From Eutreptiella sp. 'Long Island Sound 2002' (lineage: Eukaryota > Euglenozoa > Euglenophyceae > Eutreptiales > Eutreptiaceae), in assembly GCA_964036045.1 (NCBI GenBank), contig OZ038390.1, forward strand, positions 40,370,525 to 40,434,524: a stretch of 64,000 bases of DNA, given 5' to 3'. The notes below the pieces were generated by a model that saw only the letters and a program-made list of their open reading frames with translations, was not told where the DNA came from and made no database searches. Shown here piece by piece: positions 1-10,964 of the stretch; the stretch's first letter is position 1, and every line of letters begins with the position of its first letter. The position numbers and the translations under genes are program-made.

Positions 1-802
1 TACATAACCGGAGGGGTTTCGGAGTCAATGATGGAATATTCTTGGGCATGAACCTTTGGTCTACTTCACCCTTGTATACTACTTTCCGGTGTGACACATG
101 CATGGAGCATTTGAACATTGGCGGTATGCATTTTGGAGTATATAATTGATTTTTGGGCATAACGGTGTGATTTGCCTGATTTTGCCATGTTGTGAGGTCA
201 TCTTCATGGGGCACCTCTCCAAGCCCAATCGACTCCAAGTCCAACCAAAGTTATGTTAGGGTAGGGCATGGTCCTGAGTGCCAATCTAGGCCATGACACG
301 CCACCTCCCCTATTGGGCTAGGATTTAGAGGCTTGGGAGTGAACACATTTTTGGGGTTTATGTAGTGACTTTTGACACATGGCATTTAGCCATCTTATTT
401 GACTGGGTTCAGGGCGTCATGTGGGTGAATCAAGGGAAGGTCTTGAGTCCAGGGAATGAGGGGTCTATGGCTGTGATTGTGTACCTATCCATCTGTCCCC
501 AACGTTGCTTGATATGTGTTCATATGCCAATTTCAGGGCTTTCCTCTTTGGTGCAATTCTTGTACATGCCCGCCACCGTGAGACAACCGGTTTCCTGAAC
601 GGAAGCCCTCAGTGTGGATTGGGTATTGCTGTATTTGTGGGATCCGGTTGCTGTTCAGGGTTGAGGGAGGATTGAAATTTTCTATATTCTTGGATTTTGG
701 ACCCTGGACTTTGATAATTGCAATCGCTGATCAGGAGCAAGTCAGCAGGGGTGACAGGCGGAAGGGGCACAGCAGGGGCCGGTCCTGGTAGGGACCTTCT
801 TT
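1..802. other. Unclassified DNA, no gene seen
   Basis: I see no coding region, RNA gene or repeat boundary here. Short open frames occur by chance only and carry no recognisable motif. The stretch ends where similarity to the LTR copies further right begins, near position 803. Confidence 0.5.
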
Positions 803-3112
803 AGTGGGGTCATGATGCCAAAATCACCAAAATTGGCGTCATTCCCACGCGTGGCTCGCCCGGCCAGGGCAAGGCCAATGGCTCACAGGATAGGAGGCAG
901 GACCTAGGACCTTTATCTGAGTGCACAACTTGGAATTAGGTCCGGGATCCCTGTGGGCATAGAGATATGGGGCCGCCAATTGACCACACGGGGGGGGGGG
1001 GGTGAAATTGGGGTCCCAAAAGGGGGTCATTTTGGCTGCTCAAAATGAGCCAAAATCCGGGGTGTCCCCGATGGTATATCTCCACGCCGTTTAGGAGATC
1101 GGATCCGCCATTCCATATGCAATCCACCCGGAGTCCAATAAAGACTCCCATGCCCTTGGCCCTCAGAGATCTTCATGACACTTGGCGTGGTGACAATCCA
1201 AATTGGGTCCACAAATGCCAAAATGGTAAAATTGTCAACACTCACCTTGAGCTAGCACCTTAACGAAGGTCGCTCCGCTTCGCCCACGTGGTGTGCGAAC
1301 CATGGTGACCAATATCCATAACACCCATGTCATATATGGTCCATTGGTCCATGCGTCCGGCGTGCACGAGGGGGCTGAACATGGTGCACGGCGGGCAGAA
1401 AATGTGGAAAATTGCTCAAAATGGCCGAAAATGCGCACACTCATGGTTGGGGCAAATGAGGCACATGCCCGACTTGGACCGGAGTGTGCCATAGAATTGG
1501 TATCAAGTCATATTGTCCAACATATCTTTTGGGCGTCGCCCAAACCCCTCCGGTTTTGGGAATGGCAGGGTCGCCAAGTGAGCCCATGATTTGGGATCGT
1601 CCCAAATTGCCAACATGGCGGCCACGGTACGCCAAGCCCAAGGGGAGTTGTTCGCTGGGTCTAAGATATGTTGGGCACCAAAGTGTGTACCCCCATATCA
1701 TACTTGGGTCATGATGTCAATTGAGCACAACGTTGAGATACATGGTCGCCACTTGACATCACGACGGGCCAAAAACAGCAATATTGGCGAAAAAACACGC
1801 AAAAGTGCCTTGAAAACTCCACAAATATATTATAATATCTTCGGCTTGGATTGAGTAATCGACCAATCCTTCTGAACACAATGACTCGACACCAATGACC
1901 TTCGATTCCACATATGTGCTCCACTTGGGGCGCTTTGGAAGGTCGCGCGCGCTGCCTCCCAAGTGGGCACATGTACATATCGAAAATTGCAAAAAACACA
2001 CCTTGCTCGCAACGCATCGCTTCGGGAGCGCTCCACAAGCGTCCCTTCACGAAGGTTAGGCTTGCGAGTGTTGGTTGGGAGTACAATGAAGGGCCTCGTG
2101 CCATATGGGGTCCATTGGCGGGTTAGTCTTGGAATGGTGCACCCGCCAAATGGGCACGTGATATGACGACAAATATGGCATGCAACCCTACCCACGCCTT
2201 CTACACCCGACCTAGTGGCCTAGAATCAAATCATGCCTATATTCTAGAGTAACTTTGGTCCCTTAACACGCATGCAAGTACTTTGGTCGAAAATAGACCT
2301 CCTTTCGGAGAGCCTAATTTTAGCATGCGCGCAAAATATATTGCCAATATATATATGGAGACCATATATGTACTATCCGGGGAAAAAAAGTGATATGCCA
2401 CGGATGTAGAGGCAAGCAAAGAGGGAGAAAACGCCAACTCAACATACTTCTACACGTACTTGGACGCCAAGTACGTGAAAAAGTGCACTTCTTGGAGAAC
2501 ACTCAAAATAAATAACCCTTTGGGCCTATGGAGTTGGGATCCTTTGGCCTCATCCAATGACTATTGGGGGGCAAAACCTCATACACAGTGCCTATGAGGC
2601 ACGTTAGTTCGCCCTTGGGCGCTTGAACGCTCTCAACTCCTGTTATTTCACTTGGGGGTTCAAGCGCCTTCGGCCGCCCAGATTTCTGGGAAAAATCTGG
2701 GACGCGATGCGTTCTATCAAGGAAAAAATTGCGGATCACTCGAAGACTGTTTCAGTCTTAACTTCAAGAAAGATCGTTCTACAGAATAATCTAATGCAGT
2801 GCACGGAACGTGGGACGACAGGCGGCGATTTCACGACAATTGGAAATGGCGGTAGAAATCGGGTATTTCACCGATTTCTAACCGCAAATCGACCAAGACA
2901 GTAAAATTATGGTAATTCCACATCGACTTAATGGTTAGAAATTCGGATTCCAGATTTCGCGGGTTAGAGAACAGGGATATCCCGCTGACAGCCGGTTTCA
3001 ACGGCTTCCGCACGGGTGTGACGGCTCACAGGCCTCCGGGCCATGGGCCAAAACGGGTGTGACGGCTCACAGGCCTCCAGGCCATGGGCCATAGGTTCTG
3101 GGTACCGCTTCA
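803..3112 (-). repeat. Truncated LTR copy of chromovirus 1 family
   Basis: This sequence runs parallel to 12030-14332 and 26088-28387, the corresponding parts of the two LTRs of the complete element. It ends at the same CA dinucleotide (3111-3112), just after GGGTACCGCTT. The first roughly 695 bases of the plus-strand form, which are the 3-prime end of the LTR in element orientation, are missing. It holds the same internal features: a pair of about 40-bp repeats around the GGGTGTGACGGCTCACAGG motif at the right end, and an AT-rich TATTATAATAT box near 1829. No matching partner or target duplication is visible in the window, so it is a truncated solo LTR or an LTR of an element lost on one side. 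Confidence 0.8.
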
Positions 3113-3353
3113 CTACATTGAAATATGTCAGGTAGTTCAGTAAAGAGATGAAAATCAGTTAAATGGCATTGCACGCTAACATTCCGGCCTGCACCTACTG
3201 GAATGGTTACCTCTATTACAGTATCAGCGCCTTGCGGCACTTCTCCTCACCACCCTGCCCTACAGGGGGAGGACCAGAGACATTAAGTTGCATACGCAAC
3301 CGTTAGTATTAGGATAATACCATAAAATCAATGCACCTCCTACACTAGCCAGT

Positions 3354-3373
3354 TAGCTAGCTAGCTAGCTAGA
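3354..3373. repeat. (TAGC)n microsatellite
   Basis: About five tandem TAGC units, followed by several AGTA/GTAA repeats. This is a simple sequence repeat with no other feature attached. Confidence 0.85.
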
Positions 3374-4139
3374 GTTGGTAAGTAAGAGTAAGTAAGTTTT
3401 GCAAGCTTCTTCCGCGACCAGTTGCGATCACCAACCTCTCTCATCGGAGAATGGTCACAAGGACCCCGAGAGAGGTCAATGCCAATGGTTTGGTCGAGTG
3501 CGGTCTTTTAATGTTTCACTTGGGTGCTCCTGCATTGAGTCTTCTTTCCGCCTTCCGCTCCCATCTATCAATCGCCTCCCTACTCCCTGGTGGCAACAAG
3601 CCCCACGCCTTCTTTGTCCCCATGACAACAGGCCAGCCGAACTGAGCCACTCAGCCTGGGGAGTCGAAGGGAAAGGCTTAGACGGTGAATGTGGCGGCTG
3701 CAAACGGTCTGTTAATGGTTGTGGCCTAGTTTACTTTGTGGACGAAAAAAAACATCAAAAATAGTTCACTATTTCTTGTGTGTCTAAGTAATCCTGAGGT
3801 ATCTACCTTTCTACCTAGGCTAAGCTGTATTGGGACTGTGGGGGATGTGTGCGCGTGTGCTGCGTATGGGTGCACGCGTGTTGCGAATTGCGTAAACAGA
3901 ATATAGAAGGTATTTAGATGTATTATAAAAATATGTTGTTTTTATTTTGACTGCTTGTGTGAAAATGAACCGGATGAAATTATGTAATCATTTGGAGTAC
4001 AATTTTGGAGATACGAATTTGGTGCCCCGCTCGTGATGCTCAGTGAGATTGGACCTATAGCACGGAAGCGCAGACCACAGAGACATTCCGAAAGTCGATT
4101 ACAATCCGGTACATCGAAAACCTGCGTGGAGTACGAGCT

Positions 4140-4634
4140 ATGGGTCATTGGAATACCAGAGATACCAGCAGTTCACGCCGTACTGTCAGTGACCTCAGTA
4201 ATGGAAGCACCAGTGAAGATGTTCGGTACGGCGGCAGCAGGCTTTGCCGCCGCCATCTGATGAGCACACAGGAGAGTTTGTGGGACTGTCAAGTGGAGAA
4301 CTGGTTGCTGCACGCTCAGCTTTCTGTTCCGTGTTCCTTGCTGCACCAGGAGCGACGCCGACATGACAGAGCTTGCAAGATGCTCCACTCGCACTTGCGG
4401 AATTGGCGTGTCAGTGGAGAGGCGCCGTTGGTTGAGGAGCGAAGGCAACGCGCGAAAGTTGAAGCCGAATTGTCTGTGCTACGGGACGAAATGCAGCGCC
4501 TGCAGGTTGAAAGGGAGTCGCCGCGTGAGCGCTTGGTGGCACTCCACGAGGAACTGCTCGCCTTAGGCACACAGCGAGTACAGCGGCATGGAGGACGATG
4601 CATTCAACGCGCCAAGAGCGCTGCCACGCGGTGA
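4140..4634 (+). CDS. Hypothetical protein, possible coiled coil (weak)
   Basis: A 164-codon frame whose second half, about residues 95-145, is rich in E, R, L and Q. It contains runs such as EERRQRAKVEAEL and LRDEMQRLQVER, which look like heptad coiled coil. The first third is S/T/R-rich without clear structure. I do not recognise a family. No intron, promoter or homologous copy in the window supports it, and the start is simply the first ATG. It may be an exon of a larger gene, a remnant of a retroelement gag, or a chance frame. Confidence 0.25.
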   Translation: MGHWNTRDTSSSRRTVSDLSNGSTSEDVRYGGSRLCRRHLMSTQESLWDCQVENWLLHAQLSVPCSLLHQERRRHDRACKMLHSHLRNWRVSGEAPLVEERRQRAKVEAELSVLRDEMQRLQVERESPRERLVALHEELLALGTQRVQRHGGRCIQRAKSAATR

Positions 4635-5792
4635 AAGCACGTTGCGGAGTCGCAGACGGCTGGACCGGAGCTGCAGGACGCAGAAGGACTGACACAGCAT
4701 GAACGCCTCAAAAGAAAGCGCGAGTGATTAAGGGTTGTGGTGCAAGGAGCGCCGCGATGCTATTATACTTTGTTTTGTGAAGCGCATGTGTGCAAGCGCG
4801 CTACGTGTAAGGCACCGACGTACAGACTTTGCTCAGTTATGCTGTCATCAGGATCTGATGATCCTGAATGTTAATTTTGAGTTTGGTGTCAGGGTATTGT
4901 AAGTCAGGTTTGACCTGCTAGGTGTTCGTTTTTTTGTGTATGTATGTCTGGGTTTGTTTTGTTTTGTCGTGTTTGGCTGTTTTTGTAGGTATTTTCAGTG
5001 GCAGTTTCTTCCACCCCTCTGTTTGGCTGTTTGGTGGCTCAGCGTCCTGTTTTGGGCGCCAACAAGTTGGGTTGGCTAGGTAGTTACCTGTGGGTGACGG
5101 TGGCGTGGAAGAGCCTTCGGCTGTTTAGTGAGGTAGGATGACACCAGGTTAGGATATATTACGTATATATATCACATATACACATAATAGAGCGATGCGC
5201 GCTGACAAACACAAGACATACTTTTGCGCGCACACCCATTGGCAGGGCCCGGAGGCACACACTCGCCCGGAGGGCATCACACGGTGTGGGTCTCGCGGTG
5301 GCGGCCTTGGGTCACATGCTTCCACACGCTCACACAAACAAAATCTCCCACAAACCACTCATGTACATACAACAAACGGTGAACATACTCACAATAGAAC
5401 ACGTGTATAGATATGCCACCTTGTTGCTTGGTGTTCGTGTGTGTCTCGGGGGCGTGCGTATAGACACTTAGGCTAGCTTGAGCGTTACCTTTGTCGGTGG
5501 GTGTGTTACCCGCGGGCAGTAAGGCAGGGGGTCACCTCCGTGTGCAAACCTGTTGAGGTCGCCCGTACTGTCCCGCTGGTATATCAGCCCACCCAGGCTC
5601 CCCGGGGGCACAATGACACGCCCCGAAGGAGCCTTTTACTCCCCCTACCCCCATACACCGTGTATGACGGTGCATGTGTGTAAATTGTGTGTGTAAATTT
5701 GCTACGGTGTACACGGTTACAAATCCCAAAGGTAGGTCAACCTACGTCTTGATTGATCGGGGGGCGGGTGATAACCCACGTAATAGGTAACC

Positions 5793-5796
5793 ATAT
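5793..5796. repeat. Left target site duplication (ATAT) of chromovirus 1
   Basis: ATAT precedes the TGAC that opens the left LTR. The same ATAT follows the CTTCA that closes the right LTR at 28388-28391. A 4-bp duplication is normal for Ty3/gypsy integrases. Confidence 0.75.
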
Positions 5797-5861
5797 TGAC
5801 GCGTTCCCGTGGGGGGCCTGGCCACGGGACGCTGCGGTGGACACGCACAAGCAAGCAGGCA

Positions 5862-6611
5862 GCCCCCCTCACCACTTTCATCCTCAACCATCACCACCAC
5901 CATTCTGCAAACATTACAGCCTAAGCAACCACCGACCCTCGCCAGTCACTCACCCCACATCACTGTACCATCACTGCACTGACACACACATCACTGCACT
6001 TCACGGCACTTCACCACTCACCTTCACACTCTGCACAATGCACTGGAGGATCTGTATTTTACGAGTGACCTTCGATCTTTTGCTCCTGTTTCTTAGCCTT
6101 CTTCTGTTTCTTTCCTTTTTGTTCAGGCATTGGCAGCGGAAGCAATCGAGCAAAGCAGAGCAGAATTTTCCACATGGGCATTGTATTTTAGTTAATTCTT
6201 CAGGCCAGATACAGGTTAAGACTGCACCAGTCTTACTGCAGCCCATTCTGCTCAAGTTACACTGCTCTGATTTTTTTTCTGCACGCCCTGTTTGTGTTTG
6301 CTGTTTGTTCCCTTTTCCTTTTCCCCTAGGTATCATATATCTCTTTTTCTGCATGTTTTCTCCCGTCCCCTAGGGGTCATCTATCTCTTTGCACCTGCCT
6401 ACATCACTGCCATAGCATCTGCAGGCCCCACGACTCACTTCAGGCCTCTGGTGCATACTTTTGCAGTGTTTTCACCCTAAGTAAGTCTGTAAATACCTGC
6501 AGCTGTTCGTCGGTGAACTTCGGCTCGCCATGAACGCTTGCTATGCCCGTGGTCAGGCCGCTTCAGTGCATTGTCTTCGGCGGGAGACCGCCATGCCCAA
6601 AAAAAAAAAAA
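5862..6611 (+). mobile_element. Poly(A)-tailed retroposon, 750 bp
   Basis: The right LTR gives the empty site: CACAAACAAGCAGGCAGGC near 25446. Here the LTR is split by 750 bases that end in a run of 13 A (6599-6611). The 11-base sequence GCAAGCAGGCA lies on both sides (5851-5861 and 6612-6622). Poly(A) plus a target duplication of this size is the mark of LINE-driven target-primed reverse transcription. The insert has no recognisable reverse transcriptase and no clear tRNA-like promoter box; it is pyrimidine-rich near 6060-6125. It could be a 5-prime-truncated LINE, a SINE or a processed transcript. Confidence 0.85.
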
Positions 6612-6686
6612 GCAAGCAGGCAGGCAAAGCACTGCGCTCACAGGGGCATCATAACGCGCGTGTCATGTGACAAAGCGTTTCAGGAT

Positions 6687-6848
6687 CCTTGCCACTCTGA
6701 CACAAGGGAACAAAGGTATGTACAGAAACACATCAGGATATGTACACATGGGGTTAAGACTGGACTGGGGTAAGGGCATCAAAGGCCAATAGACACTCAG
6801 TCCCAACTCATATCCCAATCCCAGGTCCGACCCTCTCAGTGGCTGGCA
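6687..6848. repeat. 162-bp target duplication, left copy
   Basis: By eye this 162-base stretch is identical to 11459-11620. Both copies are LTR sequence of chromovirus 1 and match the uninterrupted right LTR near 25517-25678. They flank the (CCTA)n element A exactly. Confidence 0.9.
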
Positions 6849-7380
6849 CCACCACCACCGCAGAGACGGCCACCCAGCACGACCCCGTCCAAGCCCTCGT
6901 CCACATCCCCGTCACCAAGCGCCCTGTCATCCATCCCCCACAAACCACCACCACCGCCGGCCAAACCGACCAAGGGACGTGGGACCCCTCAACCATCGTC
7001 ACCGTCAAGCCCGGCCCCCAACCCTTCCCCCATGCCCACCACATAGTGCAGCCCCGGGGACTGCCCACGATGCCCAACCCCCCACCCCCACAAGGGGGAC
7101 CGGAAAACCCACAGGGACTCCATGGGCCATACCCGCAACACCAACCCCACCACTACACACACCACCACCACCAGCGGCCCCACCACCACCACTACCAACA
7201 CCACCCCCACCACTACCACTGCCCAACGGCGTACCCCACCGGGCCACAACCCCCCGTACACCAACAGCACCAGCGGACGGGATGGCAGCCGCCGATCGCC
7301 CCGCCCGCATACCCACCCCCCCCGTACCAGCCACCACCCCCGTACCAGCCGTACCCCCGCGGCCACCATCCGATGGCCGA

Positions 7381-7500
7381 AGGGGCCCCATGGACGACGG
7401 GGGACCTCCCCCCCAAACCAGCACCGCGTGACGCCCCGTACCCCCCCGGCCACCATCCGATGGCCGAAGGGGCCCCAAGGACGACGGGGGACCTCCCCCC
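7381..7500 (+). repeat. Two tandem copies of a 66-bp GC-rich unit
   Basis: The unit around GGCCACCATCCGATGGCCGA occurs twice in tandem in the coding part of element A, each followed by GACGGGGGACCTCCCCCC. The unit length is a multiple of three, so either frame is preserved. Confidence 0.75.
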
Positions 7501-7765
7501 CTAAGCGGCGCCGCGCGAGGCCCCCCAGAGGCCGCCGACGCTTCCGGACTGGCCCGACTCGAGCGACGAGGGCCGGTCCCGCAAGCGGCGGCGCTCCCGC
7601 TCCCCCCCCGCACGGCACACTCGCCCACGGCGCCCACACTCCCACCGCGCCTCAACCACCCACTCGCGCCGCTCCCGCTCCCCCAGGTACCACCACGACC
7701 CGCAGGGACCCCGCTCCCGTCGCTTCCGCTCCCCCGGGCACCACCACGAGCGCCACCGCCGCCCC

Positions 7766-8584
7766 ATGTCCCCCTCCCCCTCCCCCCACCGGCCATCCAG
7801 CCCCCGCCACCACCACTCCCGCTCCCCCCGACGCAGCCAGGCACGCCACTGCCGCCCCACGTCCACCTCCCCCTCCCCCAACACGCCCCGCCGGGCTCCC
7901 CGTTCCCCCCGCCACCCGTACCCATCCACCACCCCCAGCCCCCGCCACCACCACTCCCGCTCCCCCGGACGCCACCGAGCGCGCCACCGCCGCCCCATGT
8001 CCACCTCCCCCTCCCGCTCCCCCCTCCGCCCGTACCCGTCCTCCACCCCCAGCCCCCGCCGCCGCCGCTCCCGCTCCCCCAGGCACCGCCACCCCCGCCA
8101 CCACCGCAGGTCCACGTCTTCCACCCGCCGCTCCAGGACCCCAGGCACGGACCCCTCCCCCCCCCGGGCCCCCGCCTACCTCGCCTGGTGGTCTCCCTCC
8201 GCTCTGCAGGAGCTCCGCCGCTGGGTGAAATGGGCCGGAGGAGCGGGAAGGCACGAAGGGGTGCACATGGTGCATACCTTCGAGGAGGTGCGCACCCGCA
8301 CCCCCGCAAACCCCAACGAGGCCGCCCCGGAGGCCATCATGCCGCAAGCGGCATGGGAGGCCCTCCTCCGCGATGCGGTCCAGGGCCTCCGCCCCCCCTA
8401 CACCCCCCAAGCCCTCCGCCAGTGGCTCCAGGCCACCCACCCCCAGGCCTGGGCCACCGGCGCCCCCTCCCCACCCCGCCCCTCCCACCACCACCACACC
8501 AGGAAGGGGCAGGACAAGGGCAAGGGAAGGGCAAGGGGCACCAAGGACCACACAGGCAAGAGGGCACTGAAGGGCCCCAAGTGA
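7766..8584 (+). CDS. SR-rich protein with MPQAAWEA domain (element A)
   Basis: A 272-codon frame. Residues 1-130 are an S/R/P/H-rich tract built from about 120-base DNA repeats (RRHHHSRSP-like units). Residues about 135-230 form a compact region with a tryptophan-rich start (YLAWWSP), LQELRRWVKW, and a core IMPQAAWEALLRDA. The minus-strand frame at 52294-51671 in element D has the same order: WWQRW, LRELRKWA, WMPQAAWEAMLADA. Similarity across two diverged copies in the same element family argues that this frame, not the long opposite-strand frames, is coding. The C-terminus is K/G-rich and basic. I do not recognise the domain. An RNA-binding ORF1-like role for the basic tract is only a guess. 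The true start is uncertain because the element is probably truncated. Confidence 0.55.
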   Translation: MSPSPSPHRPSSPRHHHSRSPRRSQARHCRPTSTSPSPNTPRRAPRSPRHPYPSTTPSPRHHHSRSPGRHRARHRRPMSTSPSRSPLRPYPSSTPSPRRRRSRSPRHRHPRHHRRSTSSTRRSRTPGTDPSPPRAPAYLAWWSPSALQELRRWVKWAGGAGRHEGVHMVHTFEEVRTRTPANPNEAAPEAIMPQAAWEALLRDAVQGLRPPYTPQALRQWLQATHPQAWATGAPSPPRPSHHHHTRKGQDKGKGRARGTKDHTGKRALKGPK

Positions 8585-9107
8585 GGGCAGGCACACGCAG
8601 GGACAGGGCGCCGGAAGCGACACCACATGGGGGCAGGACACCACCCAAGAACCAGGAAGGAGCGGGAACGGGGACCAAGACACGGAGGAAAAGGGCACCA
8701 CGACAGGTACCACGACCCACACCGACGGGGAGACCAGCGCCGCCCCACCCCCACACAAACACCCCAACACACACCACCGAAGCAAACATCGGACGCCATG
8801 CGGATCACACCAGCGCACGCCCACCGGCCACCGGAAACCACACGGAGAACGGAGGGCACACCTACACGGGGAGAACGGGCCACACCCACAGAGGAGGCCG
8901 CAGGGAACACCGCCGCACGGCACACCACCATGCCCTCACCGCCAGCCGACGACCCCGACCACCACGAAGGCCAACTCACAGGCACCGGAAGAGGACGAAA
9001 GCACGGCCGCGGCACCCACGACTACGGACCGACACCCCCAGAGGACACGGGACCAAGGCACAGGCCCCCAGGGAGGGCAACCCCACGGACCGTCACGCGA
9101 CCACACC
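8585..9107. other. GC-rich spacer in element A
   Basis: No supported gene. The sequence is purine-rich on the plus strand, with many CACC and GGGG runs, and frames stay open only because of composition. Confidence 0.5.
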
Positions 9108-9522
9108 ATGGGCTATAAGGGCCGGGCTGCGCTACCGTCGCGGTTTGACGCAGAGTATTGCTACGGGGGCTTGATCTCGGCTGGTCTCACGTCCGTGAGG
9201 GCGTCCGTCACCAACCTGTTGCGTCCAGTGGAGGAATGGCACTGCGGCGGCACACCGATCCCGTCCATGATGAATATCGAGCACCGCAAGGGGAAGCGAA
9301 ACGCTGTGATCGATCGCGAAGGCTTTGGTGCTGCTGGACGGTGCCCCCTTCAAGGCCATCTCCGAGCGCCGTGAAGACTGGAAGTGCCAAGAATACTACC
9401 GATGCCCCGGACCCCAGCAGTCCAGCACCGGAGATATGGACATCCCCCTGACCCTACAGTGTGAGCTCATCCCTGCCGGCGGCACCGACCCGGACCCTGC
9501 CAGCGCAGCCGAGCTGCAGTGA
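9108..9522 (+). pseudogene. Possible zinc-finger (FLYWCH-like) fragment
   Basis: Base composition becomes ordinary here and two adjacent frames read as one domain. The first gives MNIEHRKGKRNAVIDREGF, the next (from about 9325) gives VLLDGAPFKA, then EDWKCQEYYRCPG and SSTGDMDI. A hydrophobic VIDREGF stretch followed by a WKC..C-P pattern resembles FLYWCH fingers found in Mutator-type and host proteins, but the cysteine spacing is shorter than usual and I see no transposase core. The required frame change near 9325 means a frameshift or a small intron. Other possibilities are an unrelated gene fragment or chance. Confidence 0.25.
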
Positions 9523-10310
9523 AAGCCATTCGCCACTCAAACAGCGTTCGGAAGCCACCTCCACCGTCCGACTCCTGATGTCTGTTTGTCTGCCTTGGAG
9601 AAGGAACGCCTTTCCTACACCCCGAGTACACCTGCCTGTCTGCGAGGCCCGGTGAAGATTGAGTCCATGGGTGAGAGTCAGTGTGCACGCCCCAAGGACA
9701 CCGTGATCATTCAGCAGAATTTCCCGAAGACCTAACCGACCCACACAGGCCAGGCTGACCTCCACTGACCCACCGCGGCACCACGCGAGACCACGGCACA
9801 CCGCACCACAGCGCGCCACAGAGCAACGCACCACAGCACGACGCGACGCGACGCGGCACAGAGCGGCACAACACGACACAACTGACCCTAACCTGAGGGA
9901 CTAACCGAAGCCAGCCACCGCACACCCGGGAAGGCGCCGCGCCACCACGCCACACACCAGCACCACAGGCCACACACGGGACCACAGCGCGCCAGGCGAC
10001 AACGGTGACGGACCACCCAGAAGATTACAGCCGGCACCGCAGAGGGGTAAGGACACGAGCAACCCCAGCCCCCTAACCCAAAACCACAAGCAGCCGCCTG
10101 GCGCAGCCGCCGAGCCGGCAGAGCCAGGACCTAACCCAGCAAGAAGGGGCGCCGAGCCCACCGTGTACAGAGCCCACCCGACCCATGGGGCCGGAATATG
10201 GCCACACAGAACGCAACTGAAGACAGCAGCCCGGAACACAACACTGAATACAGGCCAGTGCGTGCGCCAGCCCAGGAAAGGCAGAGGGAGGAACAGGCAA
10301 GCCCCCCCCC

Positions 10311-10667
10311 AAAAAAAAAAAAAAAAAAAAAGGAGGGGGGAAGGGGAAAAGGCACGAAAACAGCCCACAGCCGCCCAACCACCCGCCAACACCACCACAG
10401 GCGGCCAGGCCCCCCCCCCCAGGAAAAAAAAAAAAAAAGGGGGGGGACCCCCGCAGAGGCACAGGGGAACCACCCACCCAAAACCGGCAACACCAAGCCA
10501 GTAACAGCGGACCACGGGGAAAAGGGACACGGAAAAAAAAAAAAAAAAAAAGAGAGCCACCAGCCCAGCCCGAAAGAAAGGGGATGGAGGGACAGGGACC
10601 ACAAAGCCCAAAAAAAAAAAAAAAAAAGAAAAGAAAAAACCAAAGCGCAAAAAAAAAAAAAAAAAAA
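10311..10667 (+). repeat. Array of five long A-runs in element A
   Basis: A-runs of roughly 15-20 bases begin near 10311, 10423, 10532, 10611 and 10648, separated by GC-rich segments rich in CCAGCC and AAGGGG. This looks like a decayed minisatellite whose units each carried an A-run. On the minus strand it creates poly-phenylalanine frames, which are not genes. Confidence 0.75.
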
Positions 10668-10964
10668 CACACCCCGACAACCCAGCCAAGACGGACTGGG
10701 CACAGGCGAGACCCGGGCCCAGCACACACGCCCACACCGCGCGCCGGAACCGGAAACGGCGGGGGGCAAGCGGGGCGCCCACGAAACCACACACGTCCCA
10801 AAAGCAGGCCGAAACCGAAGCCCAACCACGAACACCACAAATAGCCGACACTAGAGGGACAACACCACAAATCGAGCCCAAAAACACCCATCCTAAACCC
10901 CAGCCAGGACTGACGGGGTTAACAAAACCCGCACCCAACCGCCAACCGGACCCGAACACAAACA

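Larger units (their letters stand above)
3113..5792. other. Flanking DNA without recognisable genes
   Basis: Between the LTR fragment and the complete retrotransposon I recognise no gene family. The stretch has a TAGC tetranucleotide run near 3354-3373, a TATATA/CACATA-rich patch near 5152-5187 and one weak ORF (4140-4634), listed separately. Base composition is mixed and no long repeat shared with the rest of the window was seen. Confidence 0.5.

Noticed and set aside
5753-6373. 206-codon plus-strand frame
   Set aside because: It crosses the boundary between LTR and retroposon insert, so it cannot be an ancestral gene, and it shows no domain.
7005-8923. Long minus-strand Gly/Trp/Arg-rich and Val/Cys-rich frames
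   Set aside because: Complement of GC-rich S/R/P/H coding repeats. The plus-strand frame is supported by the conserved domain in element D; the minus frames are not.
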